Of a stretch of 32,345 bases of DNA, positions 1 to 6,655 are shown piece after piece; the stretch's first letter is position 1, and the number at the start of each line of letters is the position of its first letter. This stretch comes from an uncultured Clostridia bacterium. Lineage in GTDB: Bacteria; Bacillota; Clostridia; Lachnospirales; Lachnospiraceae. The position numbers and the translations under genes are program-made. Under the pieces are notes generated by a model. It ran no database searches and was not told where the DNA came from. It saw only the letters and a program-made list of their open reading frames with translations. The DNA is taken from positions 1-32,345 of the forward strand of contig CAMOSC010000009.1 of assembly GCA_946624325.1 (NCBI GenBank), given 5' to 3'.

Positions 1-632
1 CGGACGACATCGTCAACGAGTTCGGCGCGGACACGCTGCGCACCTACGAGATGTTTATCGGCGCGTTTGACCTTGCCGCCGCCTGGAGCCAGGAAGGCGT
101 GCGCGGATGCCGCCGGTTCCTGGACCGCGTGTGGAAGCTTCAGGAGATGGTCAGCGAAGAGGAAGGCTATTCGGCCGCGCTTGACGCCAAAATGCATCAG
201 ACCATTAAAAAGGTCTCTTCCGATTTTGAAAGCCTGAAATTCAATACCGGTATCGCGGCCATGATGTCCCTGGTGAATGACTTCTACAAGGCCGGCAGTG
301 TGACAAAGGGTGAATACAGAACCCTGCTGCTGCTGCTCAATCCCGTTGCCCCGCATATCACGGAGGAGCTTTGGGAGCGGGCCGGTTTTGAAGGAAGACT
401 TTATGTCGCGGCCTGGCCGCAGTATGATGAAGCCAGAACCGTTGAGGCTTCTATTGAAATTGCCGTACAGATCAACGGAAAGACGAAAACCGTTGTCAAG
501 CTTCCGAAGGATGTATCGAAGGAAGATGCCATCGCCGCCGGCAAAGAAGCTCTCGGCAGCCGTCTGAGCGGAACCATCGTAAAAGAAATCTATGTGCCGG
601 GAAGGATTGTCAATATCGTACAGAAGCCGTAA
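1..632 (+). CDS. leuS: Leucyl-tRNA synthetase, C-terminal part (5' truncated by window edge)
   Basis: This is the last ~209 residues of LeuRS, the class I synthetase that charges tRNA-Leu. The reading frame is open from base 3 and begins DDIVNEFGADTLRTYEMF, the stretch after the KMSKS region at the start of the anticodon-binding helical domain. It continues through the helical-bundle segment ending HITEELWERAGF and a small C-terminal domain (EIAVQINGKTKTVV, then GRIVNIV near the end) typical of bacterial LeuRS. The catalytic and editing domains lie outside the window. The gene ends in TAA. The next gene starts about 160 bp downstream, so leuS probably closes its own transcription unit. Identification is firm. 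Confidence 0.95.
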   Translation, partial: DDIVNEFGADTLRTYEMFIGAFDLAAAWSQEGVRGCRRFLDRVWKLQEMVSEEEGYSAALDAKMHQTIKKVSSDFESLKFNTGIAAMMSLVNDFYKAGSVTKGEYRTLLLLLNPVAPHITEELWERAGFEGRLYVAAWPQYDEARTVEASIEIAVQINGKTKTVVKLPKDVSKEDAIAAGKEALGSRLSGTIVKEIYVPGRIVNIVQKP

Positions 633-634
633 AA

Positions 635-657
635 CAGCAGGAAAAATATTCCCGCTG
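635..657 (+). terminator. Weak hairpin just after leuS
   Basis: CAGCAGGAA pairs with TTCCCGCTG around an AAATA loop, with one mismatch. It begins 2 bp after the leuS stop. It lacks a clear T run, so it may be a weak terminator or only a 3'-end stabilising hairpin. Confidence 0.3.
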
Positions 658-718
658 TGATCGGAAGGCCAAAGCAGGAGCTGCCTGCCGCCTTCAAAAG
701 TACGGCAAAGCTGCCTTA

Positions 719-759
719 TACAGCCGGAACACCGTGTTATCCTGCGGTTTCCGGCTGTA
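719..759. repeat. Perfect 11-bp inverted repeat upstream of the M28 peptidase gene
   Basis: TACAGCCGGAA at 719-729 is exactly complementary to TTCCGGCTGTA at 749-759, with a 19-nt loop. It ends 31 bp before the peptidase start codon and has no T run. It could be a leader-RNA hairpin or an operator; the sequence does not decide. Confidence 0.45.
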
Positions 760-790
760 CTGCAAAGACGGAGAAATCGGAGGAAGCGGA

Positions 791-2524
791 ATGAAACTCA
801 GAAGGAAACGGAAAGGATTTTCGTCCGGCTGCCTGATACTGACGGCCATCCTTGTTCTCTGCATATTCGGACGGGCACCCTTTGCCCGGGCGGACGAAAA
901 CTACGGGGCGGACGCCTATTATTATGTCAGCTACCTGGAGACGAATTACCCGGAGCGTGCCGTGGCGAATCCGAATCTGGATGCGGCTTCCGCCTGGCTG
1001 AAAAGCCAGATCACCAATATGGGCTACGAATACGGGAGCCAGCCGTTCTCGGTCCCGCTCGGGGAATACGTGATTAATGGGGAGAATATTTATTTTTCCA
1101 AACGGGGTGAGAGCGACCGCGTGATCGTGGTGGGAGCGCACTATGATTCGGTTCTGACCCGGGGAACGGATGACAATGCCAGCGGTGTGGGAGTCCTCCT
1201 TGAGACTGCTGCGAGGGTCTCCGCGGGAGGCATGTATCCCTTTACCATCCGCTTTGTGCTGTTTTCCGCCGAGGAGCCTGGATGCGTCGGGAGCAAATAT
1301 TACGTGGAACAGCTGAGCGCCGAGGAGCGTGCTAGGATTCTCTGCATGATCAATCTGGACACGATCGGCGCCGGCGATTATATGTATCTGTACGGAGGAA
1401 GCGCGGAAAACGGAACGATTGTCCGCACCTGGGTTGTGGAGCAGGCCCTTGAAGCAGCCGAAAGCCTGGGGCTTGCCATGTCCACCCATCCGGATGTGAA
1501 TCCGGAATTCCCTGCGCCGAGCAAGCAGACCGCCAGCGACCAGGAAGCCTTTAATGCGGCGGGAATCCCGTATCTGTACTGCGAGGCGTCCAACTGGAAC
1601 GGCGGTCCGATGACGAATTTCTATCAGACGGACAATCCGGCGGTGGCCGACGGCAAAATGATGCACGTGGCTGCTTATGAAAGTCTGGCATTTTACAATC
1701 AGACCTTCGGAAACCGCTTCCGGGAACACCTTGCGGCTTATGCGGAGCTTCTGGACTGGCTGCTGAATAACCTTGTGCCCGATTCCGGCACAGCGGGGCT
1801 GTCTTTTGAAGAACGCAGCGAGACGGTCAGGGCTGTCTCCGACGTGAGGATCCGCAGATCGCCCTCCACGGGGGCGGAGGTCCTGGATGTCCTGAAGTCG
1901 GGAGAGGAGATTCTGCGCGTCGGCTACAGTGAAAGCTGGAGCCGTGTATCACGGGGGGACCAGACCGGCTATATCAAGACGGAGTTTCTGGAACCGCAGG
2001 AACCCACGAGCGAAGCTTTGGAGACAGAGCCTGCCGAAACGGATTCTGCCGCAGAAGAACCGGAAGACCTGACAGATGAGGACGAAAGCGCGTTGACGGA
2101 ACCGGAATCCGGGGATCTTTCCGAAACAGGGCTGTCCGGGACGGATCCGGAAAAGGAGCAGTCTTCCGCGGCGGATACTGCTGAGGAGGAGACGGCTGAA
2201 GAAAAAAGCAAATCAGTCCCGGAGACGACCTATCCCGGAGAACCCGAAACCGTGGTTCTGACTGCCGCGCCATCTGCACCGGATCGCTCCGGGCCTTCCG
2301 GAAATGCACTGGTGGATCACGCGGTTTCCGAGGTGAAGGATACGGCGGATACGCTGACAAATTCCGTTCGAAAGGTGTTTTCCGGTTTTTCTCCGGAAAG
2401 TTTTTCGGAGACCATTCGCCGTGAACCGGCGCTTGCGGCGGCACTGATTGTCGGAATCATTCTGCTTGCGGTTATACTCTGCCTGGTGGTTTACCTGATC
2501 AGACTCCGAAGCGGAAAGAAATAA
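791..2524 (+). CDS. Secreted, membrane-anchored M28-family metallopeptidase with SH3 domain
   Basis: A predicted 577-residue extracellular zinc peptidase. The start at 791 is chosen over an upstream ATG at 734 because GGAGG lies 7 bp before it and the product then opens with a basic N-terminus and hydrophobic signal peptide (KLRRKRKG, then LILTAILVLCIF, ending near ARA). The M28 catalytic domain shows the expected metal ligands: H117 (GAHYDS), D127/D128 (TDDNASG), E161/E162 (SAEEPG), D190 (INLDTIG) and H292 (KMMHVAAYE). A bacterial SH3 domain follows at about 345-402 (VRIRRSPSTGAEVLDVL...GYIKTEFL). Next come a long acidic Ser/Thr/Glu/Pro linker (about 403-545) and one C-terminal transmembrane helix with a basic tail (RLRSGKK). 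This layout places the enzyme on the outer face of the membrane, reaching into the wall. The peptide substrate cannot be predicted. Confidence 0.88.
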   Translation: MKLRRKRKGFSSGCLILTAILVLCIFGRAPFARADENYGADAYYYVSYLETNYPERAVANPNLDAASAWLKSQITNMGYEYGSQPFSVPLGEYVINGENIYFSKRGESDRVIVVGAHYDSVLTRGTDDNASGVGVLLETAARVSAGGMYPFTIRFVLFSAEEPGCVGSKYYVEQLSAEERARILCMINLDTIGAGDYMYLYGGSAENGTIVRTWVVEQALEAAESLGLAMSTHPDVNPEFPAPSKQTASDQEAFNAAGIPYLYCEASNWNGGPMTNFYQTDNPAVADGKMMHVAAYESLAFYNQTFGNRFREHLAAYAELLDWLLNNLVPDSGTAGLSFEERSETVRAVSDVRIRRSPSTGAEVLDVLKSGEEILRVGYSESWSRVSRGDQTGYIKTEFLEPQEPTSEALETEPAETDSAAEEPEDLTDEDESALTEPESGDLSETGLSGTDPEKEQSSAADTAEEETAEEKSKSVPETTYPGEPETVVLTAAPSAPDRSGPSGNALVDHAVSEVKDTADTLTNSVRKVFSGFSPESFSETIRREPALAAALIVGIILLAVILCLVVYLIRLRSGKK

Positions 2525-2537
2525 GAAGAGGATATTT

Positions 2538-3173
2538 ATGACGGAACTCTCTATCAATGATTTTCTGTCCCGGCTTTCTTCCGGAGCACCCGTTCCCGGA
2601 GGAGGAGCGGCCGCTGCCCTGGCGGGAGCAATCGGGGCGGGTCTGGGCGGCATGGTGTGCAGCCTGACCGCGGGAAAGAAAAAGTACGCCGCCTATGAGA
2701 CGGATATCAAGAGGCTGGCGGCCTCCATGGAAGAACTGCGGTCGGGTCTTGCCGGGCTGATGCGGAAGGATGCCGAGGCCTTTGAACCCCTTGCCGGTCT
2801 GTACAAGGTGAAGAGCTGCTCTTCGCCGGAGGAGGAACGGGCGCTTGAAATCCGGAAGGAGCAGGCGCTGGCCGGGGCCTGTGCGGTGCCCCTGGAGGTG
2901 CTTCGTCTCTCATGCCGCTGTCTGGAAGGCCTGGAAGAACTTGAACGGAAGGGCTCGGTACTTGCCTGCAGCGATGTGGGCGCCGGGGCTTCCCTGGCAG
3001 CGGCAGCGGCTCAGGCAAGCTTCCTGAATGTCCTCATCAACACGAAAGCCATGAAGGACCGGGAGACGGCATCACGCATGCAGGGGGAAGGAGAAGCACT
3101 TCTGAAATCTGCGAATGATACTGCCGGGCGGATTTACGCAAGGGTAACGGACCGGCTTGCTCCGGGAAACTAA
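2538..3173 (+). CDS. fchA: Cyclodeaminase/cyclohydrolase family protein (FchA-type methenyl-THF cyclohydrolase)
   Basis: A 211-residue cytosolic helical protein of the formiminotransferase-cyclodeaminase C-terminal family. It shows the family's Gly-rich start (PVPGGGAAAALAGAIGAGLG), the MVCSLTAGKKKY segment, and the conserved acidic KDAEAF motif. Family members either hydrolyse 5,10-methenyl-THF to 10-formyl-THF (FchA) or deaminate formimino-THF. Because folD follows directly and no histidine-degradation gene is near, the cyclohydrolase role is the better inference. The neighbouring FolD lacks key cyclohydrolase residues, which strengthens this. The ATG is preceded by an AAGAAGAGG-type SD. 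Only 13 bp separates it from the peptidase gene, so the two may share a transcript. The TAA stop is also the first base triplet of a tandem repeat that fills the fchA-folD gap. Confidence 0.85.
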   Translation: MTELSINDFLSRLSSGAPVPGGGAAAALAGAIGAGLGGMVCSLTAGKKKYAAYETDIKRLAASMEELRSGLAGLMRKDAEAFEPLAGLYKVKSCSSPEEERALEIRKEQALAGACAVPLEVLRLSCRCLEGLEELERKGSVLACSDVGAGASLAAAAAQASFLNVLINTKAMKDRETASRMQGEGEALLKSANDTAGRIYARVTDRLAPGN

Positions 3174-3345
3174 CCTGCATGCTGCGCGGTACAGGATACA
3201 CAGGCCTCAGCGGGGGTAGTTTCGGGAGTAATTCGCATGCCTCGCGGCGCAGGATACACAGGCTCCACGCGGGGCTGTTTCGGAATAACCTGTATGCCCG
3301 GCGGCGCAGGTTACACACAGGCCTCCTGGGGAGGCCTTTTCAGAG
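3171..3345 (+). repeat. Three imperfect tandem repeats (58, 57, 60 bp) between fchA and folD
   Basis: Units are at 3171-3228, 3229-3285 and 3286-3345. Each begins TAA, runs through a (C/T)G(C/T)ATGC block and a GCGCAGGATACACAGGC-like core, and ends in a TTTCGGGAG-like or TTTCAGAG-like block before the next TAA. The first TAA is the fchA stop codon, so the array looks like local duplication of the gene junction. The units are clearly diverged, so this is not a recent duplication or an assembly artefact. Confidence 0.8.
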
Positions 3346-3365
3346 TAAAGGGCGGAGGGCTGGCC

Positions 3366-4220
3366 ATGAAATTGCTGAAGGGAACGGATTATATCCGCGC
3401 GAACAGAGAAATGCTTCTGAAGCGTGCACAGGCGCTGCCGCGGGCTCCCAGACTGGCAGTGGTGCGGGTAGGGGAAAGGCCGGATGACCTGTCTTATGAG
3501 CGGGGAGCCGCGAAACGGCTTTCCGGATTTGGGGCGGAGCTGGTTTCGGTATCCTTCCCGGAGGATGTGCAGCTGGAGACGTTTCTGGACGCCTTCGGGA
3601 AGCTCAATGCCGATCCGCTTGTTGATGGAATCCTTCTGCTGCGTCCGCTGCCGCGTCATCTGGATGAAAGCGCTGTCATTGCCCTGCTGGATCCGGATAA
3701 GGATGTGGACGGGATTACCCCGCAGAATATGGCGAAGCTGTTCATGGGGGCTTCGGAAGGCTTTGCCCCCTGTACTGCGGAGGCGGCTCTCCGGCTGTTA
3801 AAGACAGCCATTCCGGATCTGACGGGAAAGCGCGCGGTGGTGATCGGGCGAAGCCTGGTTGTCGGGAAACCGCTTGCAATGCTGTTACTGGCGGAACACT
3901 GTACGGTAACCATATGCCATTCCCGTACGGAGAATCTGGCTGCGGTCTGCCGGGATGCGGATATTCTGGCTGCTGCCGCGGGAAAGGCGGGACTCGTAGA
4001 CGGATCCTTCGCATCGGATGAAGCCTGTATCCTGGATATCGGGATTCATGTGCGGGAAGACGGCAGTATGTGCGGTGATGTCGCGGCGGACTCGTTTGCG
4101 GAGAGGGATGTGCTCCTGACACCTGTGCCGGGCGGCGTTGGCAGCGTCACCACCATGATCCTTACGGAGCATCTAATCAGGGCGTGTGAGAGGAAAATGC
4201 TTCAACGCAGTCATGGCTGA
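3366..4220 (+). CDS. folD: FolD-family methylene-THF dehydrogenase, probably without cyclohydrolase activity
   Basis: 284 residues, matching FolD length. The start at 3366 has a GGCGGAGGG SD about 7 bp upstream. The frame stays open back to 3237, but only through the tandem repeats. Recognisable motifs are the DPDKDVDGIT loop, PCTAEA (usual PCTP.G), the Rossmann motif VVIGRSLVVGKPLAMLLL, and TPVPGGVGSVTTMIL near the end. FolD enzymes oxidise methylene-THF to methenyl-THF with NAD(P)+ and then hydrolyse it. Aligned by eye to E. coli FolD with a constant offset of 6, Y50 is kept (Y44) and D121 is kept (D115). The catalytic Lys54 is Ala48, and Gln98 of the QLPLP motif is Leu92 (LLRPLP). These losses argue for a monofunctional dehydrogenase whose product is hydrolysed by the adjacent FchA-type protein. 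Family identity is firm; loss of activity is inference. Confidence 0.9.
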   Translation: MKLLKGTDYIRANREMLLKRAQALPRAPRLAVVRVGERPDDLSYERGAAKRLSGFGAELVSVSFPEDVQLETFLDAFGKLNADPLVDGILLLRPLPRHLDESAVIALLDPDKDVDGITPQNMAKLFMGASEGFAPCTAEAALRLLKTAIPDLTGKRAVVIGRSLVVGKPLAMLLLAEHCTVTICHSRTENLAAVCRDADILAAAAGKAGLVDGSFASDEACILDIGIHVREDGSMCGDVAADSFAERDVLLTPVPGGVGSVTTMILTEHLIRACERKMLQRSHG

Positions 4221-4375
4221 ATCAAGTCATCCGCAGCCGGCAGGTCAGGGTACTGCTTCGTATGGGGAGGAGACATATTTTGCCCACGGCTGCGCCTTTT
4301 CAGGCGTGGCTGCAAAATAGTCATCCGTGGACATAAGGTCAAAGTGCGAAACTACGTTTCGGGAGGAGAAGGAAA
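4213..4375 (+). repeat. Family B leader repeat (diverged half-copy plus full copy) ending in the dut SD
   Basis: The full copy runs about 4266-4375. It starts GGAGGAGACATATTTTGCCC, forms a hairpin in which TTTTGCCCACGGCTGC pairs with CAGGCGTGGCTGCAAAA, continues ATAGTCATCCGTGG...AGGTCAAAGTGC, and ends in GGGAGGAG, the SD of dut. It matches the copy at 26341-26440 over its whole length with few changes. Just upstream (about 4213-4265) is a diverged copy of the 3' half (AGTCATCCGCAGCC...CAGGTCA...GGGGAGGAG), so the arrangement is partly tandem. Confidence 0.8.
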
Positions 4376-4816
4376 TTGGAGACAGAACGTATTCAGGTCC
4401 GGTACCTGAGCGACCGGATTGAAAGACTGGCTTATATCGGCGGCAAATCCGACTGGGTGGATCTGCGCGCGGCGGAAGAGGTCCGTATGAAGGCGGGCGA
4501 ATACCGCCTGATTCCGCTGGGCGTTGCCATGAAGCTTCCGGAAGGATATGAGGCGCATATCGTCCCGCGCAGCAGTACCTTTAAAAATTTCGGGCTGATC
4601 CAGACGAATCACATGGGCGTGGTAGATCAGTCCTATTGCGGGGATAACGACCAGTGGTATTTTTCGGCCTACGCGCTTCGCGATACCGAAATCCATGTCA
4701 ATGACCGGATCTGCCAGTTCAGGATCATGAGGAACCAGCCGCAGCTGTGCTTTGAGGAGACGGAGCATCTCTCGGATGTTGACCGGGGCGGTTTCGGGTC
4801 CACCGGGAGAAGCTGA
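4376..4816 (+). CDS. dut: dUTP diphosphatase
   Basis: A 146-residue trimeric-type dUTPase, which hydrolyses dUTP to dUMP and pyrophosphate, keeping uracil out of DNA and feeding dTMP synthesis. All five motifs can be read: I VDLRAAE (about 28-34), [21 protein letters not shown] (catalytic Asp and the stacking Tyr retained), [10 protein letters not shown], and the flexible C-terminal [11 protein letters not shown]. Motif III departs from the usual IDxxYxGE followed by a strand, reading GDNDQW. The start is a TTG at 4376 placed 9 bp after GGAGG; the first in-frame ATG falls inside the domain and would remove motif I. The SD and leader come from a family B repeat shared with acpP and the kinase gene, so expression may share a control or simply a common RBS donor. 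Confidence 0.88.
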   Translation: METERIQVRYLSDRIERLAYIGGKSDWVDLRAAEEVRMKAGEYRLIPLGVAMKLPEGYEAHIVPRSSTFKNFGLIQTNHMGVVDQSYCGDNDQWYFSAYALRDTEIHVNDRICQFRIMRNQPQLCFEETEHLSDVDRGGFGSTGRS

Positions 4817-4953
4817 AGCGCCGGCGCCTGTTCCGGGGTTATACCGGCAATGGCCGGGCCGGATATTGCAGGCGCTTCGGCGTGCTCACCGGCTGCAAAT
4901 CCGTGGCGAATCATGAATTATTGACAGAGGCATCCATGAACCTGCACAGATTG
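4815..4953 (+). repeat. Degenerate inverted-repeat DNA with partial family A copy
   Basis: GAAGCGCC (4815-4822, starting in the dut stop codon) pairs with GGCGCTTC (4871-4878), enclosing G+C-rich sequence. From 4877 the sequence GGCGTGCTCACCGGCTGCAAA matches the internal part of the family A element that follows, including a diverged arm ending CTGCACAGATTGTA. This is a truncated copy fused to the full copy at 4954. Confidence 0.55.
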
Positions 4954-5105
4954 TACCTGTTCAGAGCCAGACTCCAGAAATGGCGAAACGATGCCGTTTC
5001 TGGAGCTGCGGCGTGCTCGCCAGATGCAAATCTGAGCGAAAACATGGATTTCGGCCAGCTGAATCCATGCGTCCGCACAGATCTGCGCCTGGCTCTGAAC
5101 AGGTA
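4954..5105. repeat. Family A cruciform repeat, copy 1 (152 bp)
   Basis: A perfect 17-bp outer stem, TACCTGTTCAGAGCCAG (4954-4970) with CTGGCTCTGAACAGGTA (5089-5105), encloses three inner stems. Arm 1 is CTCCAGAAATGGC / GCCGTTTCTGGAG (4972-5005). A mini-hairpin GGCG-TGCT-CGCC lies at 5010-5021. Arm 2 is built on GCAAATCTG / CAGATCTGC with ATGGATT / AATCCAT inside. A second full copy lies at 9201 in the opposite orientation. Open reading frames here are by-products of the palindrome. Confidence 0.8.
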
Positions 5106-5115
5106 CATGCAAACA

Positions 5116-5161
5116 CGGCTGCGGAAGAATGTCGGTTGACATTTTCCGCAGCCGCGTTTTT
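5116..5161 (+). terminator. Intrinsic terminator after dut and the repeats
   Basis: CGGCTGCGGAA...AATGTC pairs with GACATT...TCCGCAGCCG around a GGTT loop, followed by CGTTTTTA on the plus strand. It also lies about 45 bp past the stop of the minus-strand gene, where its T run is poorer (TGTTTG), so it may serve both convergent units. Confidence 0.75.
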
Positions 5162-5198
5162 ATGGATATCGGCGGTACAGCAATTCAGAATGTGCGGG

Positions 5199-6401
5199 TT
5201 ACTCCGCCTCGGGCTGGGAATAAGCCGCGATGTCAATATCCGCGATATTGAGAATCTGGACTTCTCCGGAGAGGTTTTCATAGAGGTAAAGGAGCGTATA
5301 GTGCGGAACGGCGTTCGGTACCACGGGGGTTGTGACGCACAGGAAGCAGTGGTTTTTACCGGCAACTATCTGGCTGCCAAGGTATGCGACCGGCTGGTAA
5401 TCGGCTCCCAAGAGGGTGGAGAGGGCGGCATCCAGCAGATGCTGGCGCTCCTCGTCGATCTCAAAACGCTCGGGTATGCTCCATCCGCCGAGGACGCCTC
5501 CGAATCCGGCAGGCGCCGGCTCGACGGCTTCTTCCGTCATCAGCTCCTCTTCCGTGACAGGCTCTTCTTCCGTTATCAGTTCTTTTTCCGTGACCGGTTC
5601 TTCTTCCGTCATCGCTTCCTCTTCCGTGATCGGTTCTTCCTCCGTGGCGAGCTCTGAGAGCGCGGCCGGATCAAAGACCATAGTACCGGTCACCTCCGCC
5701 TCTTTGCCATCGGGACTTTCAAATATATAAACAAGATAATAGGAAGGCTCTGCGCCGGGATAGACCGTACGCGCCTGGGACAGGAAGCAGTGCCTGGTAC
5801 CGGCAACAACCTGGGACGCAAGGTGGGCAACGGGCATGTAATCTACGCCGAGAAGCATTCCGGTGGTGCGCTCAAAAAGGTCCGTGAGTTCTTCGGTCAG
5901 CTCGGCGGAATCATCTGCCTGCCATCCGCCCATGAGGAGCTCGTCAGCGGTTTTCGGAATCTCTTCGGGAATATATTCACCGCCCTCCGCCAGATTCGAC
6001 ATACCGGCGATATCCAGGTCGGTGATGCCCAGAACCGAGGTGTTTCCCTGCAGATCCTCATAGATGGAAACGACTGTATAGTAGGGAATCGAACCGGGAT
6101 AGACCAGGCTGGCACGCGCCAGGAAACAGTAGTTTTTCCCTGCAACCAGCTGACTTCCCAGGAAGGCAACCGGCTCATAGGAGACACCCATCAGCCTTGC
6201 CATGGTATCCTGGAACAGTTCAGATAGTTCTTCGGGTATTTCCGGATTTTCGGAAACCTGCCATCCGCCCGCAAGCTGCGGGGTCTCGGTAAAATCCGCC
6301 GGTTCTGAGGCGGTTTCCCCGGGCTCCTGCGCATAAACTGCGGATATTCCGGACAGCATCAGGACTGTGGAAAGTGCAATCAGTCTTTTCTTCAGCTTCA
6401 T
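5199..6401 (-). CDS. Secreted protein with three cystatin-like repeat domains
   Basis: A 400-residue exported protein of unrecognised family. It opens with a signal peptide (MKLKKRLIALSTVLMLSG, cleavage near VYA|QE) behind a strong SD (AAGGAGG). Three homologous ~90-residue domains follow. Each opens with GGW, has a predicted helix (for example EELSELFQDTMARLMGV), then a strand with A(F/H/Y)L(G/A)SQ(L/V/I)VAG and (N/R)(Y/H)CFL, and then a YPG...YY..V.IYE-like strand. The QxVxG core after a helix and an N-terminal GG recall cystatins, inhibitors of papain-like cysteine proteases. One Cys is conserved at the same place in all three (CFL). Domains 2 and 3 are joined by about seven TEEExx hexapeptides. 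The gene stands alone on its strand with its own promoter. Being secreted is well supported; the cystatin link is inference from short motifs. Confidence 0.8.
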   Translation of the reverse strand: MKLKKRLIALSTVLMLSGISAVYAQEPGETASEPADFTETPQLAGGWQVSENPEIPEELSELFQDTMARLMGVSYEPVAFLGSQLVAGKNYCFLARASLVYPGSIPYYTVVSIYEDLQGNTSVLGITDLDIAGMSNLAEGGEYIPEEIPKTADELLMGGWQADDSAELTEELTDLFERTTGMLLGVDYMPVAHLASQVVAGTRHCFLSQARTVYPGAEPSYYLVYIFESPDGKEAEVTGTMVFDPAALSELATEEEPITEEEAMTEEEPVTEKELITEEEPVTEEELMTEEAVEPAPAGFGGVLGGWSIPERFEIDEERQHLLDAALSTLLGADYQPVAYLGSQIVAGKNHCFLCVTTPVVPNAVPHYTLLYLYENLSGEVQILNIADIDIAAYSQPEAE

Positions 6402-6447
6402 ACAAACCTCCTTAACGATTCTGAAGGAAACGCAAATGATTTCTTTC

Positions 6448-6476
6448 AGTATACCACATCATATCTGCCGCCACAA
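6448..6476 (-). promoter_or_regulatory. Promoter of the cystatin-like protein gene
   Basis: On the minus strand a -35 TTGTGG (6471-6476) and -10 TATACT (6448-6453) are 17 bp apart. Transcription would start about 40 bp before the start codon at 6401. The -35 is a weak match. Confidence 0.55.
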
Positions 6477-6479
6477 TGG

Positions 6480-6655
6480 AAAAAAGGCGTTACTTTTTTC
6501 GGGGAAGCCGTTTTTGTGCGGGAAGCCGGGCAATGCCCCGCATTACCGCAAGAATGAACCTGTTCCTATTCAATGAAGCTGCGGCTGTCCGCAGGCATTG
6601 CAACTGATCCGGGCAATGCTCCGCATCACCGCGCTAAAGAATCAAAGTATTTTAA
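6480..6655. other. Intergenic DNA between divergent units, with short direct and inverted repeats
   Basis: No gene is seen. A 24-bp direct repeat with two differences (CCGGGCAATG(C/T)CCCGCAT... type) occurs at 6526-6549 and 6609-6632. GCATTGC (6595-6601) pairs with GCAATGC (6613-6619), and GCGG-CTGT-CCGC forms a small hairpin at 6581-6592. It separates the minus-strand secreted-protein gene from the ior operon promoter. Confidence 0.5.

Noticed and set aside
791-2524. Loss of the last zinc ligand in the M28 peptidase
   Set aside because: The NFYQTDNP segment first suggested a missing His, but H292 in KMMHVAAYESL fits the final ligand position used in related M28 proteins.
3171-3345. CRISPR-like array
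   Set aside because: Only three adjacent diverged units without distinct spacers, and no cas genes. They are plain tandem repeats.
3237-3365. Upstream in-frame ATG as the folD start
   Set aside because: It would add 43 residues encoded by the tandem repeat. The ATG at 3366 has a good SD and matches the family's N-terminus.
4954-5105. tRNA or riboswitch of a known class
   Set aside because: The branched shape suggests a structured RNA, but there is no T-loop or CCA-type end and no known aptamer core; its recurrence in both orientations marks it as a repeat element.
4882-5657. Plus-strand open frames across the palindromic repeats and into the cystatin-like gene
   Set aside because: They arise from both strands of the same palindrome and from antisense of the acidic linker (repeated FFR-type residues); no SD or domain supports them.
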